52,307 bases of DNA, from contig JAFUFS010000005.1 of the NCBI GenBank assembly GCA_017469745.1, positions 1 to 52,307 of the forward strand, read 5' to 3'. This stretch comes from Bacteroidales bacterium (GTDB lineage Bacteria > Bacteroidota > Bacteroidia > Bacteroidales > UBA932). This document shows, piece after piece, positions 10,120 to 20,607 of the stretch (position 1 is its first letter; each line of letters starts with the position of its first letter). Below the pieces are notes generated by a model. It was not told where the DNA came from and did not search any database. It worked only from the letters and a program-made list of their open reading frames with translations. A program made the translations under genes and the position numbers.

Positions 10120-12864
10120 CTAGAATCTCAGAATGATGGTAGGATCGAGCGGATAACGTCCGAAGTCCTTGCCATAGATGGCCAGACCTCCGTCGAGATC
10201 GTCAGCGGGAACGGTGAAGCGAAGGGTCACCTTCCTGTCCCTGAGGATGTCCTCAGCAGGAACCTGGTTGAAAGGAATGTCCATCTTCACGAGCTCGCCA
10301 TAGGAACCGGCCTCGCTCATGTTCCTCTCGTTGGGCTGGGCGCCCCATGAAAGGATACCCCTGTGGTCTGCGGGATCGTCGGCGAGATCACGCTTTCCAA
10401 TCACCTTGCCGTTGATGGAGACCTCAAGCTTGGAAGGCCAGAGGATGTTGTCAGTCATCGCGTAGGAGTTAGGAGACTTGCAAGGATCGAAGGTTCCCTT
10501 TCCAAGCATGTAGTCACCCTGGATCTCGTCCCCATCCTTGTCCTTTCCGAACTGCTGCTTTGCAGAAGCCTCGAAGACCAGCTGGGCTGAACTGACTTTC
10601 TCAAGGTCGATGTCCTTGGGAAGGACGATGGTGTACTCGAAATAGCCGTGACCGAAACCGTCCACCTTGAGACCGTCGTAGATGGAAGTCTGCTTGGCGG
10701 ACCACTCCTGCGCTGTGAAGGAAGCAGGAGCGAAGGTGAGGAGACGGGTATTCTCAGGTGCAGCATCCTTTCCGTCCTTCACCCTGAAGGTCGTGAAATT
10801 GCGATGGAGCACCTGGCCCTTGTCGTTCTTCAGGACCATCCTGAGCAGGTAGAGACCATTGGTCTCGGGCATGTGGACCCTCTGGTTGGCAACCGGAGCA
10901 CTGAGGAAGGGTCCGAACTTAACAGGGATGGACTGGGTCTCGAAAGAGTGGAACTCGCCGAGGTTGTCCCATCCTACAAGTTCGGTGTCAAGAGTAAGGG
11001 CGCCGGGGTCCTTGTCGGTCATGAAGGAACCGTAGAAAGGAAGATCCACCCAGCTTCCAGCCTTGTTCACTGTCCAGAGATACTTGACAGGTGAGATGTA
11101 GTAGAGGCTCTGGAAGTCTGCGATGGTCATTCCGGGAACGAGATCGTCAAGGCCGTCGATCTTCGGAGAACGGTCGTACTTGACGTAGCCGTTCCACTCG
11201 TTGATGACATCGTGATGCTCGGTGTAGAGCCAGCCGGCGCACTTGGGATAGCGGCGGAAGGCATCCATCATGATGTGATAGTCCCAGGTGTAGTCGCAGT
11301 CGCCCGCGCTGCCCTGGTAACCCCAGACATTGCCGCACTCACTGTTGATCATCGGAGCGCCGTTCTGCTTGTTGCCACCTATGTAATTGAAGGTGCTTCC
11401 GGGGAAGGTCTTGTCGGAATATTCCTTGATGGTCTCCTCCCAGACAAAGCCACGGCAGTAGGCGTGCCATGAGTTGATGTCGGACTCGACATGGTCGTGG
11501 TTGCAGGCACTCTGGTCCTCCACAAGGCGGGAAGGATCGAGGCTCTTGGTCAGATGATACATCGAACGTACCCACTCCTGGGTCTCAGGAAGATAGGTTC
11601 CTCCCGTGCGGAGACCCCAGGTCTCGTTGAAATTGACCCATGCGAAGATCGAAGGATGGTTGTAGTCACGCTCGACCTGCTCGCGGAGGCAGTTCTCCCA
11701 GTCCTCGCGGGCCTCAGGAACGGGCTCTCCCCAGAAGTTGGGTGTGTCGGCCATTATCAGCAGGCCGAGCTTGTCAGCCCAGTAGAGTTTGCGCGGCACC
11801 TCCACCTTGATGTGGATGCGGTTTCCGTTGAGACCGACCTTCTTGGAAAGAAGGATCTCGTTCTTCATGAACTCGTCGCTGGGGAAGGTGTAGAAGCCTT
11901 CCGGATGGTAGCTCTGGTCCAGGCAAAGCTGGAGATAGAGAGGCTTGTTGTTGAGGGCGACGTAGTTGTAGTCGGCGCCGGGGAAAGGCATCACGCTGAC
12001 CTTGCGCTGGCCGAAATAGGTATTCACCTCGTCTTCATCGCCAAGGGAAGCGGTGACTTCATAGAGGAAAGGATCGTCGAGATCCCAAAGATGCTGATCC
12101 TTGATGGGGACAGTGAAACTGGCCTTGTCCTTGCCGCCGATCTCAGCGGTGAAAGTGTCCTGGCCGCCTGTCTTGAAGGCAAGCTTGAAGGCCTCGCCCT
12201 GAGCTGCAGGAGCAGCGAGAGCGACATCGATCTTCACGTTCGAATTGTCGATGTCAGGAGTGAAATGAATGGAAGAGATGTAGTTCTCACCACGGGCCTC
12301 GAGATAGACAGTCTGCCAGATACCACGGGCATTGCCGTAACCTTGCTTTCCGTAGAGGTGGGCATCGCTGGAAGTGTCGTCTGCCTTGATCATGATCTGC
12401 TGCTTGCCGCCGAAACGGACGTCCTTCAGCTCACATTCGAAGGGAGTGTAGCCACCCTGGTGGCGTCCTATCTCCTGCCCGTCCAGCCAGACCTGGGTGT
12501 CCCAGTCGGAAGCTCCGATCACCAGGAAGACCCTCTTGCCCTTCCATGATTCAGGCACGGAAATCTCACGGCCGTACCAGGCAATGTCGCCCTTGTCCTC
12601 AACCTCGGAAAGCTTTGATCCCCAAGGGAAAGGAACGAGGATGCTCTGGTCCAGGACGGAACAGTCCTTGTCGGAAAGAGCCTTCGCTGCAAGGGACTCG
12701 TCAAAAGTAAAGGCCCAGTGGCCATTCAGATTCACCCATTGGGCACGTTCGAAATCCGGACGCGGATGCTCCGGAAGAGGGATGGACTCGGCGACCCTGG
12801 TGTCATTGCAGGCGCCCAGGAGCAAAAGGCTGAGAGCACAAAGAACAAGTTGAACCTTCTTCAT
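10120..12864 (-). CDS. Glycoside hydrolase family 2 lipoprotein
   Basis: This 914-aa exo-glycosidase has a lipoprotein signal (LLGAC, Cys19). An N-terminal jelly-roll covers about 40-190, an immunoglobulin-like domain about 195-295 and a TIM barrel about 300-600. C-terminal beta domains follow, with a further carbohydrate-binding-like region. The acid/base is visible as NFNE (Glu414) and the nucleophile as INSE (Glu509). GH2 enzymes remove beta-galactose, glucuronate, mannose or arabinose from glycan ends; the specificity is not decided by what I can see. A promoter box lies in the 57-bp gap upstream. Confidence 0.9.
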   Translation of the reverse strand: MKKVQLVLCALSLLLLGACNDTRVAESIPLPEHPRPDFERAQWVNLNGHWAFTFDESLAAKALSDKDCSVLDQSILVPFPWGSKLSEVEDKGDIAWYGREISVPESWKGKRVFLVIGASDWDTQVWLDGQEIGRHQGGYTPFECELKDVRFGGKQQIMIKADDTSSDAHLYGKQGYGNARGIWQTVYLEARGENYISSIHFTPDIDNSNVKIDVALAAPAAQGEAFKLAFKTGGQDTFTAEIGGKDKASFTVPIKDQHLWDLDDPFLYEVTASLGDEDEVNTYFGQRKVSVMPFPGADYNYVALNNKPLYLQLCLDQSYHPEGFYTFPSDEFMKNEILLSKKVGLNGNRIHIKVEVPRKLYWADKLGLLIMADTPNFWGEPVPEAREDWENCLREQVERDYNHPSIFAWVNFNETWGLRTGGTYLPETQEWVRSMYHLTKSLDPSRLVEDQSACNHDHVESDINSWHAYCRGFVWEETIKEYSDKTFPGSTFNYIGGNKQNGAPMINSECGNVWGYQGSAGDCDYTWDYHIMMDAFRRYPKCAGWLYTEHHDVINEWNGYVKYDRSPKIDGLDDLVPGMTIADFQSLYYISPVKYLWTVNKAGSWVDLPFYGSFMTDKDPGALTLDTELVGWDNLGEFHSFETQSIPVKFGPFLSAPVANQRVHMPETNGLYLLRMVLKNDKGQVLHRNFTTFRVKDGKDAAPENTRLLTFAPASFTAQEWSAKQTSIYDGLKVDGFGHGYFEYTIVLPKDIDLEKVSSAQLVFEASAKQQFGKDKDGDEIQGDYMLGKGTFDPCKSPNSYAMTDNILWPSKLEVSINGKVIGKRDLADDPADHRGILSWGAQPNERNMSEAGSYGELVKMDIPFNQVPAEDILRDRKVTLRFTVPADDLDGGLAIYGKDFGRYPLDPTIILRF

Positions 12865-12906
12865 GATATAATTATGTTTTGGTTATTATCGGAAATCAGC
12901 CATTTA

Positions 12907-12914
12907 CAAATTTA
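12907..12914 (-). promoter_or_regulatory. Possible -7 box for the GH2 gene
   Basis: On the minus strand TAAATTTG matches TAnnTTTG and would give a leader of about 36 nt. No -33 box is evident, so the GH2 gene may simply be read through from upstream. Confidence 0.35.
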
Positions 12915-12921
12915 ATAAATT

Positions 12922-15900
12922 TCAGTCAACTCTGCTTGCAACATCTTCGATAATCAATCTGACCGGGCCGACAAGACCTGCCGGCTGCAAGGGTGAATCT
13001 TTCCTGAAATAGGTCCAGATCACAAAAGCCTTGCGGCCCTTGGAAGGGCGAGGTTCCCCTTTCAGGAACCATTCCGGGAACGCTTTCATGGCCCTTCCCA
13101 TGTCCTCTCCCCTGTCTTCTCCCCACTCGAAGTCCGGATCGTACTGCTCGTCACCTATGAGCCGGTTGGCCCAGTTGTTGGTCACCGCCACCGAGACGGA
13201 GTTCCTGCCAGCCTTCAGGAAAGAGGTTATGTCGGTCTTGTAAGGAGGATACCATAGCACCGACACCTTCCTGCCATTGACGGACAGTTCAGAGATGTCA
13301 TTCAATTCCCCGAGATCGATCATGATGCGACGTCCCTGATCCAAATCCCTCTTGCCGATCTCGAACTCGGTGGTGTAAGTCGCAGTCCCGGAGAAATACT
13401 TTATCCTGTCCTCGCCGCTCCGGCTGAAATCCTGAAGCTTGAAGCCTTTGATGCTGAACGGTTCATCCACCTTGGGAGCGAAATCCACATCCCAGACATC
13501 TCCGACCGGCCTGACCACCTCGGACTCAGGAACGAATAATTCTTCCTTTGCATAGCGGGTACTGATGCGAGGGATAACCACGAACATCGACTGCCCGGCA
13601 GCCAGGCTCACGCGGACCGAATCCTGTACTGCAGGCTCCGGAGCTATGAATATCTTTCCTGAATATGGATCCCAATACTCAGGCCGGCAGGCCGGATCCA
13701 TCGGGGCGAGGGCCAGGGCCACAGGCTCAGTCCCTTGGTTTACAGCAAAGTAGATGTCAGAATCCGCCGTCCTGCGGTGAATCCAGTTCTCAGAACGATC
13801 CTCGAGGATTCCCTGCCTCAGCATCATCTGGCAGCGGGAAAGATAGGTAAAGAAAGCCTTTCCGGGCTCAAGCCAGGTCTGGTTGCGGCCGAAATGTGTA
13901 CCCCACCATCCCATGCCCATTCCAGGCTGGTACCTGTCATCGAAAGGCTGGTGCACCCAGTGATGGAGGAACAGAAGATTCGCTCCTGAAACGAAGGCTC
14001 CGTCCGCGCTTTTCTTCAGGAACTTAGGATCTTCCGTGTAATGGCTGTCGGTCGGCCATCCGGTGAAAGCCTCTGCTCCGACGATATTCTTCCCATATTC
14101 ACGGGCCTTGTCCACGATCGTCCGGGAGATTCGGCCAGAACTGTAAGTCCAGTACTCTCCCATGGGAAGGTCTGCGAGGGAGACCGATTCAGCCGTGTCG
14201 AACGGTCCTGTGTACGGCTCCCAGAACAGCTGCAAACCTTCTGCGTTTATCTTGTCACGGGCGACCTTGAAACCATTGTCGATGAACATCCTGCTGACGG
14301 TTTTCTTCATGTCGGCGTCAAAAGCCTTGGAAAACTTCCCTTCAGGGTCTGAATCCCTGAGGGCAAATCCGGGGACCGGATCATAGCCGTTCATCCCCAT
14401 GAATATCTCCCGGAAGCCCTCAGTCCAGTTCTGGTCGCCAGCCTCGTAGCTGTCGATCAGAAGATGCGTGAATGAATCCCCGAAGTACTTTCCTACATGC
14501 TCCCTTAAAGGCTCCAGTACATTGTCCCAATGGTAAGATGAGATCTTCGCATTCATCTTGTCCGCCTCCAGGGTCTTTCCCAGTACATCTTCCGGGACAG
14601 GATGCGGGAAAGCCATCGTACAGGCATGGCCGATCCGGTAAACCGTCCATTCCCCTGTGGGAGCATCCCACTCCAGGGTTCCGGAGAGATCCATCTTTCC
14701 GGTCAGGTCGACAACCTCCTCCATCCCCGGGTTGTCCCTGACGGGGACAGCCATTACCGCAATGTCGTGGAGCTTGCTCGCCTTCTCTACCAAGTCAGTG
14801 TAGAACGAGAAAGAAGGCAGTTCCGGAACAGGAAGCGAGACCCTAACAGGCCGGCCTCCATCCACGGAGACCTTGCTCATAACAACAGTCTGCATCCCCT
14901 GGTCTTCCGAGATCCATGGGCCTCCGGTCGTACTGTAGCCGGGAGAATTATGCAGGCCTATCTTCAAGCCAAGCTCCCGGGCAACCTCGGCAGCATATTC
15001 AATGGCATCCCAATACTTCGGACTCCGGTACTCCTGGTCCGGCCAAGGGTTGTTCCCTATGGGATGTTCCGATTCCTGAACGGCGGATGTGAGATTGAAA
15101 ATGGTAGCTCCGGCGATTCCGGCCTCCTTCATAGCCTCAAGATCCCGACGTATTCCTTCCTTCGAGAAATCCGGTCCCATCCAGTGCCACCACACATAGG
15201 GCCTGTACTCCATCGGAGGCTGGACGAACATCCCTGCAAGACCGTCAACGTCTTGAACGAGAGATGGTTTGCCTGAGGCTGCAAAACGTAACCAGTCCAT
15301 GCTGAACAACTCCTCTCCTTCTTCCTCACCATCCAGGCTCTCAAACTCCATGCGGACAGCATGCACTCCCTTGATCCTTGAAATCTTCGCCGAAACAGTG
15401 CACCGGCCCATCGACGGCGGGACATCTATTGTCCCAAGCTGGCGTCCTTCTTCCCCGTCCTCGAGTATTCGAATCCTTCCTCCCTTTCCAGAACGGACAT
15501 GGACGGTAACCAGACGAGCTCCCTTTCCGAAATCCAGATATTTCCAGACGGCAGAATCTCCGGAACGGATGCCGCCGAGTTCTTCGCAACCGAACTTGTC
15601 ATCAACTCCACGGATGCGGACATTCCCGCCCAGCAGGCAAGCCCTGGCAGCATCTACCATGGAGAATGCATCCAACGGACCAGCAGCCCCCTGCGAAGTC
15701 ATCTCGACCTCGTCGATCGTTCCATCTTCGTTGAATCTTATCGGCTCGATGCATGCCTTCCTCATCGACCGGCTGGCATGGGTGGACCGGTGGTACAGGA
15801 CGTACCACCTGTCGCCGAACTGCACAAGGGAACCATGATTGTTCCAGGTCTCCGGATCACAGCCGGCATTGTCTATGATAACTCCCTTGTACTCGTAAGG

Positions 15901-16563
15901 CCCAAGAGGCGAGGTGGACATCGAATAGCCCAGGCAGGTCGGCCGTCCCTTCCTGCTTATGTCGGCATAGATGAAATAGTAGTACTTCCCGCGCTTGATC
16001 ACATAGCTGCCTTCATGGAAATGATGGTCTTTTTCCGTGACGATCCCGTCCACCACCGTGGACAAGTCGAGAGTCTTCATGTCGGGATTCATCTTTGCTC
16101 CCTTCGCAGAAAACTGGCCCCAGAAATAATAGGCCTGTCCATCATCGTCAATGAATATGTTCGGATCGATCTGCTTCGGCCCTTCGATCTTCACGGCATC
16201 ACGGAACGGACCCGTAGGAGCATCCGAGACAGCCACGAACTCATCTCCTCCTGGATTCTCGAAGTACAGGTAGTAGGTACCGTCCTTATACATCATGTCA
16301 GGAGCGTAAATGGTAGTTTCCCACTTCAGAGAATTAGGATGAAGGGTCCACTCCTTCAGGTCCCCTGAAGAAAGTACATGGTAGCGGTCGGAGCAATAAT
16401 GCTTCGGCTCAAGGTCCAGGGATCCGTAGATATACAGCCTTCCGTCGAGTCCCACACGTGAGGTAGGATCGGCAATGTAGACTCCTGGCGGAGAGATGGG
16501 ATTCTGAGCCAGGGCCGCAAGGGAGAGGCAAAGGAACGAAAGTACAACTATGATTTTCCTCAT
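12922..16563 (-). CDS. GH43 - carbohydrate-binding - GH106 fusion glycosidase
   Basis: A signal peptide (residues 1-20, ending LAALAQ) is followed by three parts. The first is a GH43 five-bladed propeller (about 21-310) with the catalytic triad visible as IADP (Asp32), IDPN (Asp133) and HEGS (Glu184). Next comes a CBM6-like beta domain (about 315-435). Last is a GH106 alpha-L-rhamnosidase-like module (about 450-1213), recognised by YVWWHWMGPDFSKEGI and ending in a galactose-binding-like fold. The total is 1213 aa, twice the length of either family alone. It probably releases arabinose or xylose and rhamnose from one pectin-like side chain. The ATG at 16563 is preferred because it starts a normal signal peptide; an in-frame TTG at 16587 is less likely. 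Confidence 0.9.
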   Translation of the reverse strand: MRKIIVVLSFLCLSLAALAQNPISPPGVYIADPTSRVGLDGRLYIYGSLDLEPKHYCSDRYHVLSSGDLKEWTLHPNSLKWETTIYAPDMMYKDGTYYLYFENPGGDEFVAVSDAPTGPFRDAVKIEGPKQIDPNIFIDDDGQAYYFWGQFSAKGAKMNPDMKTLDLSTVVDGIVTEKDHHFHEGSYVIKRGKYYYFIYADISRKGRPTCLGYSMSTSPLGPYEYKGVIIDNAGCDPETWNNHGSLVQFGDRWYVLYHRSTHASRSMRKACIEPIRFNEDGTIDEVEMTSQGAAGPLDAFSMVDAARACLLGGNVRIRGVDDKFGCEELGGIRSGDSAVWKYLDFGKGARLVTVHVRSGKGGRIRILEDGEEGRQLGTIDVPPSMGRCTVSAKISRIKGVHAVRMEFESLDGEEEGEELFSMDWLRFAASGKPSLVQDVDGLAGMFVQPPMEYRPYVWWHWMGPDFSKEGIRRDLEAMKEAGIAGATIFNLTSAVQESEHPIGNNPWPDQEYRSPKYWDAIEYAAEVARELGLKIGLHNSPGYSTTGGPWISEDQGMQTVVMSKVSVDGGRPVRVSLPVPELPSFSFYTDLVEKASKLHDIAVMAVPVRDNPGMEEVVDLTGKMDLSGTLEWDAPTGEWTVYRIGHACTMAFPHPVPEDVLGKTLEADKMNAKISSYHWDNVLEPLREHVGKYFGDSFTHLLIDSYEAGDQNWTEGFREIFMGMNGYDPVPGFALRDSDPEGKFSKAFDADMKKTVSRMFIDNGFKVARDKINAEGLQLFWEPYTGPFDTAESVSLADLPMGEYWTYSSGRISRTIVDKAREYGKNIVGAEAFTGWPTDSHYTEDPKFLKKSADGAFVSGANLLFLHHWVHQPFDDRYQPGMGMGWWGTHFGRNQTWLEPGKAFFTYLSRCQMMLRQGILEDRSENWIHRRTADSDIYFAVNQGTEPVALALAPMDPACRPEYWDPYSGKIFIAPEPAVQDSVRVSLAAGQSMFVVIPRISTRYAKEELFVPESEVVRPVGDVWDVDFAPKVDEPFSIKGFKLQDFSRSGEDRIKYFSGTATYTTEFEIGKRDLDQGRRIMIDLGELNDISELSVNGRKVSVLWYPPYKTDITSFLKAGRNSVSVAVTNNWANRLIGDEQYDPDFEWGEDRGEDMGRAMKAFPEWFLKGEPRPSKGRKAFVIWTYFRKDSPLQPAGLVGPVRLIIEDVASRVD

Positions 16564-16583
16564 GGTATTCCAATTTCTTCCGG

Positions 16584-16733
16584 TCAATACTCAATGACGA
16601 TCTCCACAGGGCCCAGCAAACCTGAACTCTGCAGCCGGCCAAACATGGAAGACTGCGAGAATACGGTCGTCGGGAAGGCCGCCGCCGAGGCAAAAAGCAG
16701 GATCAACTGCTTGATTATGGTCATCCTTTTCAT
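16584..16733 (-). pseudogene. Relict of a deleted glycoside hydrolase: signal peptide joined to a C-terminal tail
   Basis: A 49-codon frame runs from an ATG overlapping the stop of the upstream GH43-GH95 gene (ATGA) to a TGA at 16586-16584. It starts with a complete signal peptide ([20 protein letters not shown], cleavage after FSQ). It ends QSSGLLGPVEIVIEY, which matches the last residues of the neighbouring GH106 module (QPAGLVGPVRLIIED). Everything between signal and tail is missing. The simplest reading is an in-frame internal deletion of a former GH106- or GH2-type gene that sat here in the operon. It may still make a tiny exported peptide. Confidence 0.65.
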
Positions 16734-19700
16734 TTGAACATGTATGGTTTTCCGGCTTTGAAACTGACTGTCTTCCTGACATCGCCGTAGCGGACAGTGT
16801 ATTTGCCCGAGAAATCAGGAGTCACGGTAGCACCCTGCAGGACTCCGTCCTTCCAAGAGATGTCTACCGTGTACCCTCCGCGGGCACGGAGTCCCTTGAC
16901 TTCTCCGTCACTCCATGAAGAGGGCAGGGCGGGAAGGAGATGGATCTCTCCGGAGTGGGACTGCAGGAGCATCTCAGCTATGCCGGCAGTTCCACCGAAA
17001 TTGCCGTCGATCTGGAATGGAGGATGGGTGTCAAAGAGGTTGTTCTGGGTTGACTTGGACAGCAGGGCATTGACATTCGCCCCGGCCTCTTCCCCGTCAC
17101 GGAGACGGGCGTAGAAATTGATCAGCCAGGCCCTGCTCCATCCTGTGTATGACCCCTGGCGGGTGACTGGATCTTCATTGTACTTACGCCTGCGCTCTAT
17201 CGTCCGCTTTGCTGCTGCGAACAGTTCAGGATTGCGGTCGGTGATGACGGTTCCTGGATAGAGCCCGAAAAGATGGGACATGTGTCGATGGCCGGGCTCT
17301 ACTTCTTCATAATCCTCGATCCACTCCTGGATGGTGTTGTAGCGCTGCCCGATCTTGATCGGAGGGAGCTTGCGAAGGGCATCTTCCAGCCTGACGGCGA
17401 ATGCCTTGTCCTCTCCGAGCAGTCCGGCCGCCTGGATGCATGCGCGGAAAAGTTCCGTCGCGATTTCCACGTCCATGGTGGCTGAATATGTCAGGTTGAA
17501 CCTCTTTCCGTCAGGCATCTTGTAGGCGTTCTCGGGAGAGTTGGAAGGAGCTGTTGCGAGATAACCGTTCCTGTCAGTGATCATGAAGGAAAGCAGGAAT
17601 TCAGCTGCCTCTTTCATTGCCGGATAGGCCTGTGTGCGGAGATATTCCTTGTCACAGGTGAACTGGTAATGGTCCCAGAGGTGGAGTGTCAGCCATGGAC
17701 CTGCGATAGGGAACGTTCCCCAGCCCACTCCGTCACTGATGGAAGTGTGCCCGAACGGATCGGAAACATGGTTCACGGTCCATCCTTCGGCGCCGAAGGT
17801 CTTCCTGGCTGTGACCCTGCCGGGCACCCTGATGGCGTTGATCCAGTCTGAATAAGGAATCACCGTCTCAGAGAGGTTGCACACCTCGGCCGGCCAGTAG
17901 TTCATCTGGATGTTGATGTTGGTGTGGAAATCGGAGTTCCAGGCAGCGTTCATGTCCTGGTTCCATATTCCTTGAAGATTGGCCGGCAGGACCCCGGGCC
18001 GGCGGGAAGATCCTGCCAGCAGGTAGCGGCCGAACTGGAAATACAGGGCCGCGAGCGCCGCGTCCGAACCTCCTTCCTTCATGGCCGCAAGTCTCTCATC
18101 CGTAGGAATATCCGATCGTGAAGGGTCACCGAGAGTAAGGGAGACACGCTCCATGACGGAAGAATGGTCCTGGGTATGGCGTACCCGAAGATCCCGGTAA
18201 GAAAGTGAAGAGACTGCTTCCAGCTGGTTGGCACAAAGGCCGTCAGGATCGATCGACCGGTCGAAATTGAGCCTGGACATGTAGTAATCGGTGTTCATAG
18301 CCACCAGAAGGACTACCTCGTCAGCCTTCTCGATGTAAACAGCATCTCCTGCTGCGACGGTGTAACCTCCCTTGCTTCTGACTTTTATCCTTCCGGCGAA
18401 CTTCATGTGAGGGCCGGGCTCTCCGGCACCCTGGTCAGGCAGGTCGACGATCTGGCCCCTTATGACGATCTCGTCGTTACCCTTGACGGTGACCGAGGCG
18501 TCTTTCTGCCTCTTGTAGGAAGCCTTGAAGGTCAGGGCACCCTTGCGGTCGGCGGTCAGCCTTACCACAAGGACATTGTCAGGAGCCGAAGCGAAAACTT
18601 CCCTCCTGAATCGGATTCCCCCGGCTGAATATTCAGTCGTGGCTATTCCCGGAATCAGGTCAAGGGAACGAACATAATCCTTTGTTCCATCCGGGAAAAC
18701 AGACTTCCACTTAGTGCTCCCGCGGTCGAAGAAATCCAGGTCAAGTTCTCCAAATGTCTGGTAGGAACGTATCCTGAGTGGATCTCCAGCCAAGTTTTTC
18801 TGGGCTAGCTCATTGGCTTCGGCGATCTTTCCATCCAGCAGAAGTCGCTGGATTTCAGGCATTATCCCTGCTGCATCTGCATTACCATCAGCAGGGCTTC
18901 CTGCCCAGAGGCTTTCTTCATTAAGCTGGACAGTCTCGTTCCAGGGATCTCCGAAAACCATGGCCCCTATGCGCCCGTTTCCGACCGGGAGAGCTTCATT
19001 CCAATCCTTGGCCGGCTGGCGGTACCACAACGTAGTTGACCTGTCAAGACCCGAGAATGATGGATCGTAAACGAAATCGTCGAAATAAGCTGTTCCTGCA
19101 GGAGAATCGATGTTGTAGCTGAAAAGAGCCACCCTGGCACCTTTCCAGTACCCGAAATGAGCCTGGAATGGATCCCAGGCCTGGGTGAACTCATTCCCGT
19201 CCGTACTATAGAAGAACCTGAACTCATTGACCTCGGTGTCGAAGGTCAGGCGAAGCCAGACCTTTCCGGAAGCATATTCACCTACCGGGACGAACTCTCC
19301 GTCCTTCCCTACGGTCAGCATTCTGGAGCCGCCTTCCTGATGGATTCCTATGCAGAAATTGTCGCGGCCCATGCAGGAAAGACCTGCGAACTGACCGTCT
19401 GCAAAGCTTTCCGGATCCAGGCAGACAGTGTAGGAGCCTGTCAGTCCCATGATCTTCTGTGTGATGGTGTTGCGGGCCTTGCGGAAAGAATCCGCCTTCA
19501 AGGCATCGATAGCCAGCCACCCTTTGCGGCGGGTCAGGGACCAGGCGCCGTCGACCGGATTGTGGTTGATCTGCCACTGGAGGCCGAGCCTGGAGGATGA
19601 GAAGTCGTCAGAAGCTGCAGGGAGGAATGGCTTTACCGGTTTCTTGGTCTTCGGCATTGTCCAGCCTTTCACCGGCTCACCCACTCCGTTTCCATCGTAA

Positions 19701-20602
19701 TCCTCGCCAATCACGGGCCATCCGTCCTCCCAGTGCATAGGCTGGAGATGGACCACCCTGCCGAGAGGATCCCTGTGCTGGAAATGCAGGAACCACCATT
19801 CTCCGAAAGGTGTGTCGACAATCGAACCCTGATGAGGTCCGTTGATCCCGGTCGAGCCTGTCTCCAGCACGATCTTGCGCTCATAAGGACCGTAGATGTC
19901 TTTCGAACGCAGCACCGTCTGCCATCCTTGCTGGACTCCGCCTTCAGGGATGCTCAGATAGTACCAGCCCCCGAACTTGTGGAATTTGGTACCTTCGGCG
20001 ACGGGACCTTCGTAGACCGTAACTCCCTCATCCAGAAGTTCCTTGCCGTCGGCAGACATCTTGTGGACTATTATCGGGCCGGCGCCCACGCGGCTGTGGC
20101 CGAGGTACGCCGTACCGTCTTCATCCCAGAATGGGCAGGGATCTTCCCAACCGGAGATGGCCTTGACGCAATGCAGAGGTTCCCACGGGCCTTCGGCCTT
20201 TTTGGCCGAACTCATGAACAGTCCCTCGTCCGGAGTGCAGAAGAAGACATAGAAGCGGCCGCCATGGAACCTGATGCTTGGAGCCCAGGAGCCTTTTGAA
20301 TATTTCTCCATGGAGTCCCAGCCCGGAAGGTCGAACCTGTCATAGATCTGGGAGATAAGCTTCCAGTTCACGAGATCCTTGGATTCAAGGACCTGCATGC
20401 CCATGAAATGGAAGTCGGAGGCCACCATGTAATAGGTGTCTCCGACTCGTGTCACATCAGGATCTGAATAATCTGCTGCAAGGACAGGATTCTGGTACCT
20501 GCCATCACCCGTGTCTCCCCATGAAGGGATCCGGTCCCGCTGGGCACTCAGACCTACACCCAGAAGGAGCAGCGATGCAGAAAGCAGTAACGTCTTCTTC
20601 AT
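16730..20602 (-). CDS. GH43 - DUF1349 - GH95 fusion glycosidase
   Basis: The 1290-aa product has a signal peptide ([20 protein letters not shown]). A GH43 propeller (about 35-330) follows, with catalytic residues in SDPD (Asp47), WEDP (Asp154) and EGTK (Glu203). After it come a DUF1349-like jelly-roll (about 345-530) and a full GH95 alpha-L-fucosidase/galactosidase module (about 540-1290). The GH95 marks are [30 protein letters not shown] and [19 protein letters not shown]. The pairing suggests one enzyme trims arabinose or xylose and fucose or galactose from the same branched glycan. The start at 20602 gives a standard signal; an ATG at 20611, overlapping the upstream stop as ATGA, is possible. 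Confidence 0.9.
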   Translation of the reverse strand: MKKTLLLSASLLLLGVGLSAQRDRIPSWGDTGDGRYQNPVLAADYSDPDVTRVGDTYYMVASDFHFMGMQVLESKDLVNWKLISQIYDRFDLPGWDSMEKYSKGSWAPSIRFHGGRFYVFFCTPDEGLFMSSAKKAEGPWEPLHCVKAISGWEDPCPFWDEDGTAYLGHSRVGAGPIIVHKMSADGKELLDEGVTVYEGPVAEGTKFHKFGGWYYLSIPEGGVQQGWQTVLRSKDIYGPYERKIVLETGSTGINGPHQGSIVDTPFGEWWFLHFQHRDPLGRVVHLQPMHWEDGWPVIGEDYDGNGVGEPVKGWTMPKTKKPVKPFLPAASDDFSSSRLGLQWQINHNPVDGAWSLTRRKGWLAIDALKADSFRKARNTITQKIMGLTGSYTVCLDPESFADGQFAGLSCMGRDNFCIGIHQEGGSRMLTVGKDGEFVPVGEYASGKVWLRLTFDTEVNEFRFFYSTDGNEFTQAWDPFQAHFGYWKGARVALFSYNIDSPAGTAYFDDFVYDPSFSGLDRSTTLWYRQPAKDWNEALPVGNGRIGAMVFGDPWNETVQLNEESLWAGSPADGNADAAGIMPEIQRLLLDGKIAEANELAQKNLAGDPLRIRSYQTFGELDLDFFDRGSTKWKSVFPDGTKDYVRSLDLIPGIATTEYSAGGIRFRREVFASAPDNVLVVRLTADRKGALTFKASYKRQKDASVTVKGNDEIVIRGQIVDLPDQGAGEPGPHMKFAGRIKVRSKGGYTVAAGDAVYIEKADEVVLLVAMNTDYYMSRLNFDRSIDPDGLCANQLEAVSSLSYRDLRVRHTQDHSSVMERVSLTLGDPSRSDIPTDERLAAMKEGGSDAALAALYFQFGRYLLAGSSRRPGVLPANLQGIWNQDMNAAWNSDFHTNINIQMNYWPAEVCNLSETVIPYSDWINAIRVPGRVTARKTFGAEGWTVNHVSDPFGHTSISDGVGWGTFPIAGPWLTLHLWDHYQFTCDKEYLRTQAYPAMKEAAEFLLSFMITDRNGYLATAPSNSPENAYKMPDGKRFNLTYSATMDVEIATELFRACIQAAGLLGEDKAFAVRLEDALRKLPPIKIGQRYNTIQEWIEDYEEVEPGHRHMSHLFGLYPGTVITDRNPELFAAAKRTIERRRKYNEDPVTRQGSYTGWSRAWLINFYARLRDGEEAGANVNALLSKSTQNNLFDTHPPFQIDGNFGGTAGIAEMLLQSHSGEIHLLPALPSSWSDGEVKGLRARGGYTVDISWKDGVLQGATVTPDFSGKYTVRYGDVRKTVSFKAGKPYMFK

Positions 20603-20607
20603 GATAC

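Noticed and set aside
10195..10235. GTGAAGCGAAGGGTCACC in the GH2 gene as another copy of the dispersed repeat
   Set aside because: It lacks the CTGA side of the element and encodes a normal stretch of the enzyme (RKVTLRF).
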